Shown: piece by piece, positions 43,514-50,522 of the stretch | Numbering within the stretch: the first letter of the stretch is position 1 | Layout of the letters: the number at the start of each line of letters is the position of its first letter | Origin: Brevundimonas vesicularis NBRC 12165 | GTDB lineage: Bacteria; Pseudomonadota; Alphaproteobacteria; Caulobacterales; Caulobacteraceae | Reading direction: 5' to 3' | Assembly (NCBI RefSeq): GCF_001592205.1 | Contig: NZ_BCWM01000022.1 | Location: 1 to 50,522, forward strand | Length of the DNA stretch: 50,522 bases | The notes under the pieces: model-generated | Seen by the model: the letters and a program-made list of their open reading frames with translations, nothing else | Databases searched by the model: none | Told to the model about the DNA's origin: nothing | Translations under genes and position numbers: made by a program

Positions 43514-44413
43514 ATGCAACGCTTCTTCGCCGCTCTCGCCGCCACTGCTCTTCTCTCCGGCTGCGCCGGGATCTTGCCCGTTCCGTCGGACGGCGCTCCG
43601 CTCAAAGTCGCCAGCTGGAATCTCGAGCACCTGGCAGAACTGGACGGCCAGGGGTGCAGGCCGCGCGTGGAGGCCGATTACGCCGTCCTGCGCCGCCATG
43701 CGGATGCCCTGGGGGCCGATGTGATCGCCCTCCAGGAGGTCGAGACCCAGGCCGCGGCGGAGCGGGTCTTCGAACCGGCAAAATACGATGTCGTCATGTC
43801 GACCCGCCCGGCGAGCGAGCGCGGCCCCGAATGCCGGGGAGGGCCTGGTCGCCACATCCAGAACCAAGCCGTTGGATTTGCGATCCGCAAGGGCGTCGTC
43901 TGGTCGCGCAACGGCGACCTTGCGGCTCTGGCTCTCGGCAATCCAAACCTGCGCTGGGGCGTCGACATCACCGTCGCCAAGGGGCGGCCCGTGCGGCTGC
44001 TGGCCGTCCACCTAAAGTCCGGATGCAACTCGGGTCGCGCCTCGAGCGATCCCGATTGCCCTGTGCTGTTTGACCAACTGCCGGTCCTCGAGACCTGGGT
44101 CGATGATCGCGCTCAGGCGGGCGAGGCCTTCGTCGTTCTGGGCGACTGGAACCGGCGCATGGCGAGCCGGGGCGACGCCTTCTTGGACGGGCTCAATGAC
44201 GGCGAGCCGGCGGCTGCGGCGCTGACCCTTGCCGGCGGCGACCGTCCAGCCGGATGCAAGGCGCGCTACCCGGAGTTCATCGACTTCATCGTCGTCGGCG
44301 TGGACGCCGCCGCGCGGGTCGAGCCGGAGTCGTTCCAGGAATATGTCTATGGCGCGCCTGAGGCCGAGCACCCTTCGGATCACTGCCCGATATCGGTGCG
44401 CCTTCTGGGCTGA
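43514..44413 (+). CDS. Secreted endonuclease/exonuclease/phosphatase-family lipoprotein
   Basis: This 299-residue protein has a lipobox (TALLSGCAG) and the EEP fold: VASWNLEHLAEL with the metal-binding Asn, VIALQEVET with the metal-binding Glu, LLAVHLKSGC, VVLGDWNRRM and the final SDHCPISVRL with Asp-His. All catalytic residues are present. It may cleave nucleic acids or phosphate esters in the periplasm or at the outer membrane. Start chosen at ATG 43514 because the signal peptide begins there. Confidence 0.88.
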   Translation: MQRFFAALAATALLSGCAGILPVPSDGAPLKVASWNLEHLAELDGQGCRPRVEADYAVLRRHADALGADVIALQEVETQAAAERVFEPAKYDVVMSTRPASERGPECRGGPGRHIQNQAVGFAIRKGVVWSRNGDLAALALGNPNLRWGVDITVAKGRPVRLLAVHLKSGCNSGRASSDPDCPVLFDQLPVLETWVDDRAQAGEAFVVLGDWNRRMASRGDAFLDGLNDGEPAAAALTLAGGDRPAGCKARYPEFIDFIVVGVDAAARVEPESFQEYVYGAPEAEHPSDHCPISVRLLG

Positions 44414-44539
44414 GGGCGTCTAACGCGGGGCCGTATCGTCGGTGGATTGAGACGACTTGGGAGTGAGATCGAGCGTAGGGGCCTGAGAACGGATCTCGGC
44501 CTGGTCCGTTGAGCGATATGCGTCGTCATCGAGGGCCGG

Positions 44540-45244
44540 ATGCCAAACTACACCCTCTACTATTGGGCCGTGCCTTTCCGCGGGCAGTTTGTCCGCGCGC
44601 TTCTGGCCTACGGCGGCGAGGCGTGGACAGAGGCGGGCGACGAAGCGGTCGGCGCTCTGATGGAGGGGGCGTTGGAAGACAAGCCGGTACCCTTCATGGG
44701 ACCTCCGGTCTTGGTTGATCACGCTGCAGGCGTGGCCGTTTCCCAGATGCCCGCGATCCTTCTCTACCTGGGGGACAAGCTCGGGCTCTTTCCGGACGAT
44801 CCCGGCGGACGGGCCTTGTCGATCAAGGTGGTCAATGACGCCAACGACGTGATCGACGATCTCACCCTGGATGGTGGGCGACAGATGTGGACCGAAGCCC
44901 GCTGGGTGACCTTTGTCCCGCGCCTGCGAAAGTGGATGGGTCTGTGGGAGGAACTCGGCCGACGTCACGGGCTGACATCTCAATCCGGTTTTCTGCTCGG
45001 CGGCGGGACGCCGGGCGTCGCCGATGTCGTCAGCGCGACGCTGTGGTCCACCATGGTCGAGCGCTTTCCATCGATCGGGGCGATCCTGGAGGATGCGGCG
45101 CCTATGACGGCGAACCTCGCTGGTCGGGTTTCGCGCACCCCGGCGCTGGCCGATCTGGCGGCTCGTGCTCGTCGCGAATATGGCGAGGTCTACTGCGGCG
45201 GACAGATCGAACAGTCGCTTCGCAAGGTGTTGGGCGCGCAATAG
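44540..45244 (+). CDS. Glutathione S-transferase family protein
   Basis: This 234-residue protein has a thioredoxin-like N-domain (YTLYYWAVPFRGQFVRALLAY, VPFMGPPVLVD, VSQMPAILLYLGDKLGL, where SQ-x-PAI binds glutathione) and a helical C-domain (GGGTPGVADVVSATLWSTM). The electrophile is unknown; glutathione chemistry links it loosely with frmA. It is convergent with a TetR gene that may control it or its surroundings. Confidence 0.87.
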   Translation: MPNYTLYYWAVPFRGQFVRALLAYGGEAWTEAGDEAVGALMEGALEDKPVPFMGPPVLVDHAAGVAVSQMPAILLYLGDKLGLFPDDPGGRALSIKVVNDANDVIDDLTLDGGRQMWTEARWVTFVPRLRKWMGLWEELGRRHGLTSQSGFLLGGGTPGVADVVSATLWSTMVERFPSIGAILEDAAPMTANLAGRVSRTPALADLAARARREYGEVYCGGQIEQSLRKVLGAQ

Positions 45245-45262
45245 GTCCTGATTGGCGTCGGC

Positions 45263-45820
45263 TCAGGCCGAGGGCGATGAAGATAGAAGCCGTTCGATAG
45301 AGGCCTCAAAGGCCTGTGCCAGTGCGGCGGCTCTGGCGTCCTCCAGGGGAAAGTCGCCGCTCAGGTCGCGGGCGAACGCCATGCCGCCGATCAGGGCGAT
45401 GAGCATGCGAGCTCGCACATCGGCCTCCGGGCCGCCCAGCCAGGCCTCGAGTTGGGCGAAGATGCTGGAGCCGAGCGTCTCGTCGACGAGATGTCGCGCG
45501 CGTTCCGAGCCGGTCACTCTCAGCATGACGAGAATGCCCTGGAGCACCTTCCCGTCGTTCCCTCCGTGAAGCACCTCTTTGACGACGCGGGCGGCAAAGT
45601 CCTGCTTGGCGCCCCACAGGTGACGCCAATCGGCGTGGCAGGCCTTCACCACTTCGATGAAGAGCTCCTCCTTCCCGCCGTAGTAGCGATTGACCAGTGA
45701 GGGATCGACCTTGGCGCGGAGTCCGATATCGCGGACGCCGACCGTCTCGAAGCCTTCCTCGGCGAAGAGGTTCAGGGCCGCATGCAGGATGACCTGACGG
45801 GTGATCTCGGCGCTTCTCAT
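45263..45820 (-). CDS. TetR-family transcriptional regulator
   Basis: This 185-residue protein has a TetR helix-turn-helix at the N-terminus (RQVILHAALNLFAEEGFETV, then VRDIGLRAKVDPSLVNRYYGGKEELF). A ligand domain contains VLHGGNDGKVLQGILVML and DVRARMLIALIGGMAF. The effector is unknown. It is convergent with the GST gene (18-base gap) and its upstream side faces the parB leader. Confidence 0.9.
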   Translation of the reverse strand: MRSAEITRQVILHAALNLFAEEGFETVGVRDIGLRAKVDPSLVNRYYGGKEELFIEVVKACHADWRHLWGAKQDFAARVVKEVLHGGNDGKVLQGILVMLRVTGSERARHLVDETLGSSIFAQLEAWLGGPEADVRARMLIALIGGMAFARDLSGDFPLEDARAAALAQAFEASIERLLSSSPSA

Positions 45821-45959
45821 TCTGGAGCCACGGTCCGCATGGCTTCACTCTAGCTCGAATGCTGGTTCGATCCAGACAAAGCGCTTCAGGTCAGGCGCGC
45901 CGCGAAGGTGCGGCGCGGCGAATAGCAAGGCACAAGCGCTAAGGGCTCCGCCCTCGCGC

Positions 45960-46096
45960 GGGCCAGGGTGAAGCGGCTTCGCCGCCGGATCGACCGGTCT
46001 CCCCGGCCTTCCGCGCCGGTCATTCCTGGATGTTGGGCAAGGACGTCAGACTTGTGAAGGCCGGGTGATCCCCCTCCGGTCGATCCGCCCTGGCCC
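45960..46096 (+). other. Large nested stem-loop upstream of parB
   Basis: GGGCCAGGG (45960-45968) pairs with CCCTGGCCC (46088-46096). CGGATCGACCGG (45986-45997) pairs with CCGGTCGATCCG (46076-46087), and CCCGGCCTTC (46002-46011) pairs with GAAGGCCGGG (46056-46065). All three stems are perfect and nested, 31 bp in total. The left side holds an extra 17-base insert with its own hairpin GCGGC-TTC-GCCGC. It ends 81 bases before the parB ATG. It may be a leader RNA, a partition or replication site, or a terminator. The rest of the gap 45821-46177 shows nothing else. Confidence 0.8.
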
Positions 46097-46177
46097 TTGC
46101 TACCCCGGTCTCGCCGACGGGCAGGGTTTCAGGCGCGCCTTTCGCATGCCTGCAACCCTTGCCCAAAGGAGGCAGAC

Positions 46178-47038
46178 ATGACTGCTCATGATGTTCAGAC
46201 CGCCGCGACCGAGCCCCAGATTGGGGCGGTTCTCGAGCCTGCGCATGGCGCGGAGATCGTGGTCCCGTTGAACCGGCTTAAGGCCTCTCCGAGAAACGCA
46301 CGTAAGGTGAAGCACTCGGCGGCGGCTATCGAGGCGCTCGCGGCGTCGATCAGGGCCAAGGGCGTGCTTCAGGCTCCTGTGGTGGAAATCGAGCGGGACC
46401 GGGAAGGCGCAACGACGGGGAACTACCTCGTCACCATCGGGGAGGGGCGGCGGCAGGCGCTGCGGATGCTGGTGAAGCGCAAGGCGATCAAGTCGACCCA
46501 TCCGGTCAAGGTGGTGGTGGACACTCTGAACGACGCCCATGAGATCAGTCTCGACGAGAACTTCACCCGCGAGGCCATGCATCCCGCCGATCAGTTCGAG
46601 GCTTTCCGCACGCTGGCGGAGGAGAAGGGCTATGGCCCTGAGGAGATCGGCGCGCGTTTCGGGGTGTCGGCCCATGTGGTGCGGCAGCGCCTGAGGCTGG
46701 GCGCAGCGGCCCCGGAACTGATGGCGGCCTATCGCGAGGGGACGCTCACCCTGGACCTCCTGACCGCCTTCTGCGTCAGCGAGGATCAGGACCGGCAACG
46801 TCAGGTGCTGGCACAGATGGGGCCCTACACCTCCGTCTTCGCCATTCGTCGCGCCATGACCGAGGCCAAGGTCCGCGCCGACGACCGGCGCGTCGGTTTC
46901 GTGGGGATAGAAGCCTATGAGGCCGAGGGCGGGGCGGTGCTGCGCGACCTCGAGAAGGCGGCCTCCAAACTGGGGGTTCGCACGCGCATTGAAGCGGTCG
47001 TAGTCGGCGTAAGGCGAGGCCTTATCGAGGTGGATTGA
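46178..47038 (+). CDS. parB: ParB/RepB-like partition protein, shortened C-terminus
   Basis: This 286-residue protein has the ParB N-terminal domain (VPLNRLKASPRNARK, ALAASIRAKGVLQAPVV and TIGEGRRQALRML, the nucleotide-binding box). A central helix-turn-helix follows (EEIGARFGVSAHVVRQRLRL). The start follows AAAGGAGG. Relatives on alphaproteobacterial plasmids are much longer; here homology seems to stop after AEGGAVLRDL and the end (EKAASKLGVRTRIEAVVVG) looks unrelated. No parA or replication gene is adjacent. It may be a plasmid remnant or an island gene. Confidence 0.82.
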   Translation: MTAHDVQTAATEPQIGAVLEPAHGAEIVVPLNRLKASPRNARKVKHSAAAIEALAASIRAKGVLQAPVVEIERDREGATTGNYLVTIGEGRRQALRMLVKRKAIKSTHPVKVVVDTLNDAHEISLDENFTREAMHPADQFEAFRTLAEEKGYGPEEIGARFGVSAHVVRQRLRLGAAAPELMAAYREGTLTLDLLTAFCVSEDQDRQRQVLAQMGPYTSVFAIRRAMTEAKVRADDRRVGFVGIEAYEAEGGAVLRDLEKAASKLGVRTRIEAVVVGVRRGLIEVD

Positions 47039-47370
47039 GGGGAGGGGGCGGGCCAGGAACTTCTTTTCGGAAGCCCGGAGTTTCGGTCCTTGCCGCCGCC
47101 GACGCCTAAGCGTCCCCTGGCTCAAGACAATGACCTATCCGTTCCGGAACCCGCCGCCGCTACAATAGCCTAGGATATTCGGTTCAGGCGAGTCCGTGGG
47201 CTTTAATCGGCGCGAGGCCGCTTCTGACTCTTTGGCGACTCCGGGAGCGTCCGCTTTCCGGTGTGAGCCAAAGTTTGTTCTGGGGCATTGCAGCCTCGAC
47301 CTTAGCGCGCTCGACCGATGGTCGTCGGCGGTTGGGCGGAGAGTTCCTGCCGAAATCGTAGAAGTGTCGC
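47039..47370 (+). other. 332-bp gap after parB
   Basis: No gene, repeat or terminator is convincing. Open frames here translate to Ser/Arg/Pro-rich residues with no domain. It separates the plus-strand parB from the end of the minus-strand copper operon. Confidence 0.4.
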
Positions 47371-47613
47371 TTAGGTTGGTGAACGCTGCTGATTGTGGTT
47401 CACGGCCTCTGACGAAGGCCTCGCAGGCGCGCTGTCAGGTGCCAGTGAATGAGCGGGAGCCGAAGACGCATCATCCTGCATCTCGTCGCAGCACGTCATA
47501 GCCGCGTCCGCAGCCATGTCCTTGCAACAATCGCAGCCTTCGGCCGCCAGAGCCGCGCCCGCGCTCAGGGTCAGGATCGCGCCGGCGGCGGCCAGCAGGT
47601 TGGAAACCCTCAT
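47371..47613 (-). CDS. Small secreted Cys-rich protein
   Basis: This 80-residue protein has a signal peptide (LLAAAGAILTLSAGAALA) and then EGCDCCKDMAADAAMTCCDEM, with five Cys, several Met and acidic residues. The rest is a Pro/Ser/Ala tail. The Cys-x-Cys-Cys and Cys-Cys pairs suggest Cu(I) or other soft-metal binding in the periplasm; this is inference. It starts 10 bases after the CopC-like gene and is the last gene of the copper operon. Confidence 0.72.
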   Translation of the reverse strand: MRVSNLLAAAGAILTLSAGAALAAEGCDCCKDMAADAAMTCCDEMQDDASSAPAHSLAPDSAPARPSSEAVNHNQQRSPT

Positions 47614-47623
47614 CGTCGTTCTC

Positions 47624-48010
47624 CTAGTGAACCATGAAGCTGACGGAGCCGGACATCTTGTGGCCGTCCGGGCCTTCGGCGGTCCAGGCGGCCGTGTAGT
47701 TGCCCGGCGCGAGGCGCGGAAGAGCCACGCCGACGGTGGCGGCGGCCGGCGCGGCGGGGACAGTGACGTCGACCGGAGCCTGCCCCTCGGCGGAGAGGGC
47801 GACGGTCTTGAGGACCATGGCGTGGGGGAAGGTGACGCTGAACCGCTCGGGCGAACCCTGGGTCATCGCGCCATTCGCAGGAACGGTCGTGATGCCGGAT
47901 TGGGGCGCTGCGGCCTGGGCCGGCATAGCGTGACCCGCATGCGGGTCCTGGGCGGCGGCGGCGCCGGCGAACGGGAGGGCGGCGGTGACAACGAGAGTGC
48001 GGATCATCAT
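47624..48010 (-). CDS. CopC-like periplasmic copper-binding protein
   Basis: This 128-residue protein has a signal peptide (LVVTAALPFAGAAAAQ), one copy of DPHAGHAMPAQ at the mature start, and a CopC/YcnJ-like beta-sandwich: RFSVTFPHAMVLKTVAL, LAPGNYTAAWTAEGPDGHKM and GSVSFMVH. The DGHKMSG end matches CopC. It differs clearly from the copC gene at 5226. It is 17 bases behind copB and shares its DPHAGH element. Confidence 0.83.
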   Translation of the reverse strand: MMIRTLVVTAALPFAGAAAAQDPHAGHAMPAQAAAPQSGITTVPANGAMTQGSPERFSVTFPHAMVLKTVALSAEGQAPVDVTVPAAPAAATVGVALPRLAPGNYTAAWTAEGPDGHKMSGSVSFMVH

Positions 48011-48027
48011 GGGGTTTTCTCCTTCGG

Positions 48028-49221
48028 TTAGAACCAGGCCTTGAGGCCGACGACGAAGCGGGTGTCGTCGGTCTCGCCGCCTCGGGCCTCGATGTAGTCG
48101 GCGGTATCGCCGAACGCGCGGCTCCACTCGATGCCGACATAGGGGGCGAACTCCTTGCGGAATTCGTAGCGCAGTCGCAGGCCCGCCTCGATCGAGGACA
48201 GGCCCGAACCGATCTCCAGTTCCGGAATGTCGCTGGCTGAAGCGTCGATTTCGAGGCGGGGCTGAAGGATCAGGCGCTGGGTGATGCGCTGGTCGTATTC
48301 GGCCTCGACGCGGGCGGTCAGGTCGCCGTCGGTCGACAGGAAGGCGGCGGCGTCGACTTCCCACCAATGGGGCGCCAGGCCCTGCAGGCCGAGGACCAGA
48401 TGCGTGGTGTCCTCGCCGTCGGGCCGGAAGTCCTGACGCACGCCGGCCTGAACGTCCCAGAAGGGCGTGACCGCGCGGCTGTAGAGCGCCTGGACTTCAG
48501 CCTCCTCGAGCTCGCCGCCGAAGTCGCCTTCGCCCTCGGACTTCCACCAGAAGCGATTGATGTCGCCGCCCGTCCAGCCCTGGACGTCCCAGAGGTAGGT
48601 CTCGCCGTCGTCGCCGAAGCCGGCTTCGAGGCGATCGAGAATGACGGCCGTGGTGCGGACGTCGCCGTTTTCGTGAATCAGGGTCCGGCGAGAGGCGGCC
48701 ATGGCCTCGGCGCCGAAGACGAGATCGGCGGCGTGGGCAGGGCCGGCCAGGGCGGCGGCCGGGAGTGGGTCCTCCGGAGGACGGCCGGGATTGTCGGAGC
48801 TGGTCGCCACATCGGGCGGCCCCATGCTCATGGTCGACATGTCATGCCCGGCGTGAGGGTCGGTCTGCGCGGGCGACATGGCCGACATGTCGTGGCCCGC
48901 GTGCGGATCAGCCTGGCCGGGCGTCGCCGCCGGCATCTGGTGTCCCGCGTGCGGGTCTACGGGCGCGGGCTGCGCCGGCATCTGGTGGCCTGCATGCGGA
49001 TCCGCGGCGGGCGGCGTCTGCGCGGGCGGCATGACGTGACCGGCGTGCGGATCCTGCGCCGGTCGGGCCGGCGCCTGTGGCGTGGGCCGCGGTGCTGGCG
49101 CGGGGCGCGTCGGCGCCGCGGTCGCCGGCATCGTGTGGCCCGCGTGAGGGTCCTGGGCCTGGGCGCTGAAGGCGCTGGCGGCGAGCACCAGCGGGGCGAG
49201 GGCGACGGCGAGGCGGTTCAT
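48028..49221 (-). CDS. copB: Copper resistance outer-membrane protein CopB
   Basis: This 397-residue protein has a signal peptide and six DPHAGHxM repeats (residues 24-128). From about residue 170 the CopB beta-barrel follows: ADLVFGAEAMAASRRTLI, YLWDVQGWTGGDINRFWWKS, EAEVQALYSRAVTPFWDVQ, LEIGSGLSSIEAGLRLRYE and the C-terminal FVVGLKAWF. The His/Met repeats should trap copper on the periplasmic side. Start chosen at ATG 49219-49221, which overlaps the copA stop (ATGA), so the genes are coupled. Confidence 0.92.
   Translation of the reverse strand: MNRLAVALAPLVLAASAFSAQAQDPHAGHTMPATAAPTRPAPAPRPTPQAPARPAQDPHAGHVMPPAQTPPAADPHAGHQMPAQPAPVDPHAGHQMPAATPGQADPHAGHDMSAMSPAQTDPHAGHDMSTMSMGPPDVATSSDNPGRPPEDPLPAAALAGPAHAADLVFGAEAMAASRRTLIHENGDVRTTAVILDRLEAGFGDDGETYLWDVQGWTGGDINRFWWKSEGEGDFGGELEEAEVQALYSRAVTPFWDVQAGVRQDFRPDGEDTTHLVLGLQGLAPHWWEVDAAAFLSTDGDLTARVEAEYDQRITQRLILQPRLEIDASASDIPELEIGSGLSSIEAGLRLRYEFRKEFAPYVGIEWSRAFGDTADYIEARGGETDDTRFVVGLKAWF
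48838..49152 (-). repeat. Six DPHAGHxM-coding repeats in copB
   Basis: Six 8-residue units (DPHAGHTM, VM, QM, QM, DM and DM forms) are separated by Pro/Ala-rich spacers of 7 to 25 residues. The same unit begins the mature CopC-like protein. The DNA repeats are close enough to allow unit gain and loss. Confidence 0.88.
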
Positions 49222-50522
49222 GACGCAGCTCCGTCCATGGGCCGCACCGTCACAACATTGAACATGCCGACGTGCATGTGCATCAGCATGTGGCAGTGGA
49301 AGGCCCAATCACCGGGCGCGTCGGCGGTCAGATCGAAGGTCACCTTGCCGCCGGGCGCGACGTTGACCGTGTGCTTGAGGGGCTGGTGCCCGGCCGGTCC
49401 GCCGGTCACCAGTTCAAAGAAATGACCATGCAGATGGATCGGGTGGGCCATCATGGTGTCGTTGACCAGGGTCACCCGCACCCGCTCGTTGCGCTCGAAG
49501 CGGATCGGTTCGACCAGTTCGCTGAACTTTCGGCCGTCGAAGCCCCACATGAACCGCTCCATGTTGCCGGTCAGGTGGATCTCCATCGTCCGAGACGGGG
49601 GGCGCGGGTCCTTGTTCGGCTGGAGCGACACCAGGTCGGTGTAGACGAGGACGCGATGATCGACGGTCGTGAGACCGATCGGACGCTCACCCAGACGGTT
49701 GGCGGGGTCCATGGCGATCGCATCGACGCCGACGCCCACCGCCATGTCGGGCGGAGCGTTCTCGGGATCGCGCATGTTCATGCCCGACATGGACATCCCG
49801 GCCATCTCGCCGGCTGCGGGCGCGTTCTGGGCCGGAGCCGCGTGGTCCATGCCGGACATCGCGTCATGGTCCATACCGGACATGTCGCCCATCGCGCCGT
49901 GATCCATTCCGCCCATGCCCATGTCGCGCATGGTGAGGTTCGGGACCTCGCGCAGGGGAGGGACCTCGGCGGTCATGCCCAGGCGCGGCGCCAGGGTTGC
50001 CCGGCCCATGCCGGACCGGTCGATGGCTTCGGAGACGATGGTGTAGGCGCGGTCCTCGGTCGGCTGGACGATGACGTCGTAGGTCTCGGCGACTGAAATC
50101 TGGAACTCGTCCGTCTCGACCGGGCGCACGTTCTCGCCGTCGGCCTGCACCACGGTCATCGGCAAGCCCGGGATGCGAACGTTGAAGATGGACATGGCCG
50201 AGGCGTTGATGATGCGCAGCCGCACCCGCTCGCCGGGCCGGAACAGGCCGGTCCAGTTCTCCTGCGGCCCATGGCCGTTGATCAGATAGGTGTAGGTCGA
50301 TCCGCTGACGTCGAGGATGTCGCGCGGGTCCATCCGCATCTGGCCCCACATGCGCCGTTCCTCCAGGCTCATGCGGTCGCTGCCGTCCATGAGCCCCGCC
50401 AGCGTGGTGCGCTGCTGGTTGAAGTAGCCCGGGCTCTTCTTCAGCTTGGCCAGGATTTCGTGCGGATGCATGAAACTCCAGTCCGACAGGACCAGCACAT
50501 GCTCCCGGTCGTAGGCGACCGG
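49218..50522 (-). CDS. copA: Multicopper oxidase CopA, C-terminal part (runs off window end)
   Basis: About 434 residues of CopA are present, entering the window in frame with PVAYDREHVLVLSDWSF. Family segments are MWGQMRMDPRDILDVSG, YTYLINGHGPQENWTGLF and RIPGLPMTVVQADGENV. A Met-rich loop (MGMGGMDHGAMGDMSGMDHD) follows, then the copper ligands HPIHLHGHFFELV and HCHMLMHMHVGM near the end. The Met-rich loop binds Cu(I). The stop overlaps copB. The N-terminal part lies outside the window, unless it is the piece at 1-420 of a circular molecule. Confidence 0.93.
   Translation of the reverse strand, partial: PVAYDREHVLVLSDWSFMHPHEILAKLKKSPGYFNQQRTTLAGLMDGSDRMSLEERRMWGQMRMDPRDILDVSGSTYTYLINGHGPQENWTGLFRPGERVRLRIINASAMSIFNVRIPGLPMTVVQADGENVRPVETDEFQISVAETYDVIVQPTEDRAYTIVSEAIDRSGMGRATLAPRLGMTAEVPPLREVPNLTMRDMGMGGMDHGAMGDMSGMDHDAMSGMDHAAPAQNAPAAGEMAGMSMSGMNMRDPENAPPDMAVGVGVDAIAMDPANRLGERPIGLTTVDHRVLVYTDLVSLQPNKDPRPPSRTMEIHLTGNMERFMWGFDGRKFSELVEPIRFERNERVRVTLVNDTMMAHPIHLHGHFFELVTGGPAGHQPLKHTVNVAPGGKVTFDLTADAPGDWAFHCHMLMHMHVGMFNVVTVRPMDGAAS

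Noticed and set aside
43303..44073. 256-residue plus-strand frame overlapping the EEP gene
   Set aside because: It is the shifted frame of the EEP-family gene, whose own frame carries all catalytic motifs and a lipobox.
47196..47501. 101-residue open frame between parB and the copper operon
   Set aside because: It overlaps the Cys-rich secreted gene on the other strand and has no protein-like pattern.
48838..49152. Regular repeats that might suggest a CRISPR array
   Set aside because: They are in frame, encode DPHAGHxM units in copB and have unequal spacers.

Overview
The window reads as high-GC alphaproteobacterial DNA, most like Brevundimonas or another Caulobacteraceae. The grounds are gene content, many small hydrophilic stress proteins, and promoters of the EcfG (general stress response) type, GGAAC-N16-CGTT. 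Several stretches, such as the formaldehyde genes at 36-43 kb, look more like the accessory DNA of sphingomonads. No rRNA, tRNA, CRISPR array, intact transposase or replication initiator was recognised. A ParB-like gene and several remnants of site-specific integration point to a plasmid or an island-rich accessory region.

Layout. (1) 0-8.2 kb: copper and redox defence. A minus-strand CnrYXH-like module (anti-sigma, periplasmic metal sensor, ECF sigma factor) leads into the start of copA. Beside it are an acyltransferase-DUF411 fusion, an NTF2-like secreted protein, copD-copC, two DUF305 proteins, and a CueR/MerR-type regulator divergent from a glutaredoxin-MauE membrane protein. (2) 8.6-22.1 kb: a stress-protein cluster holding AlkB, a DksA-like zinc finger, a DUF4142 lipoprotein, a GH65 enzyme, a YciF ferritin-like protein, an isochorismatase-like hydrolase, a LigC-type DNA ligase, a zinc alcohol dehydrogenase, SRPBCC and SDR proteins and a hybrid histidine kinase. 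(3) 22.3-26.2 kb: an integration scar with an attachment-site-like sequence ending as guaA does (IEWE-stop), an AlpA regulator, and truncated antitoxin, recombinase, EAL, DUF6766 and PAS pieces. (4) 26.2-33.4 kb: an envelope cluster (AsmA, L,D-transpeptidase, MscS-like channel, OmpA, DUF3597, serpin), partly behind EcfG-type promoters. (5) 33.9-35.2 kb: a second scar in which a 171-bp repeat and a P4-type integrase start sit between two broken SDR genes. (6) 35.3-42.7 kb: a formaldehyde/carbonyl defence block (ABM monooxygenase, FdhA-type dehydrogenase, DJ-1/PfpI protein, class II UvrA, FrmA, FrmR with operators). (7) 43-47 kb: a second, frameshifted AlpA gene, a secreted nuclease/phosphatase, a GST, a TetR regulator, and parB behind a large stem-loop. 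(8) 47.4-50.5 kb: a minus-strand copper operon, copA (C-terminal part), copB, a CopC-like gene and a Cys-rich peptide.

The window starts inside the 5' part of one copA and ends inside the 3' part of a copA on the same strand. If the molecule is circular with about 90 bp missing, these are one gene and the sigma module is the head of the whole operon copA-copB-copC-like-Cys-rich. Otherwise there are two copies.

The clearest themes are metal, aldehyde and general stress defence assembled by repeated island integration and deletion. Six genes carry single-base frameshifts, most of which are repaired by adding one base, so either base-calling error or real decay must be considered.
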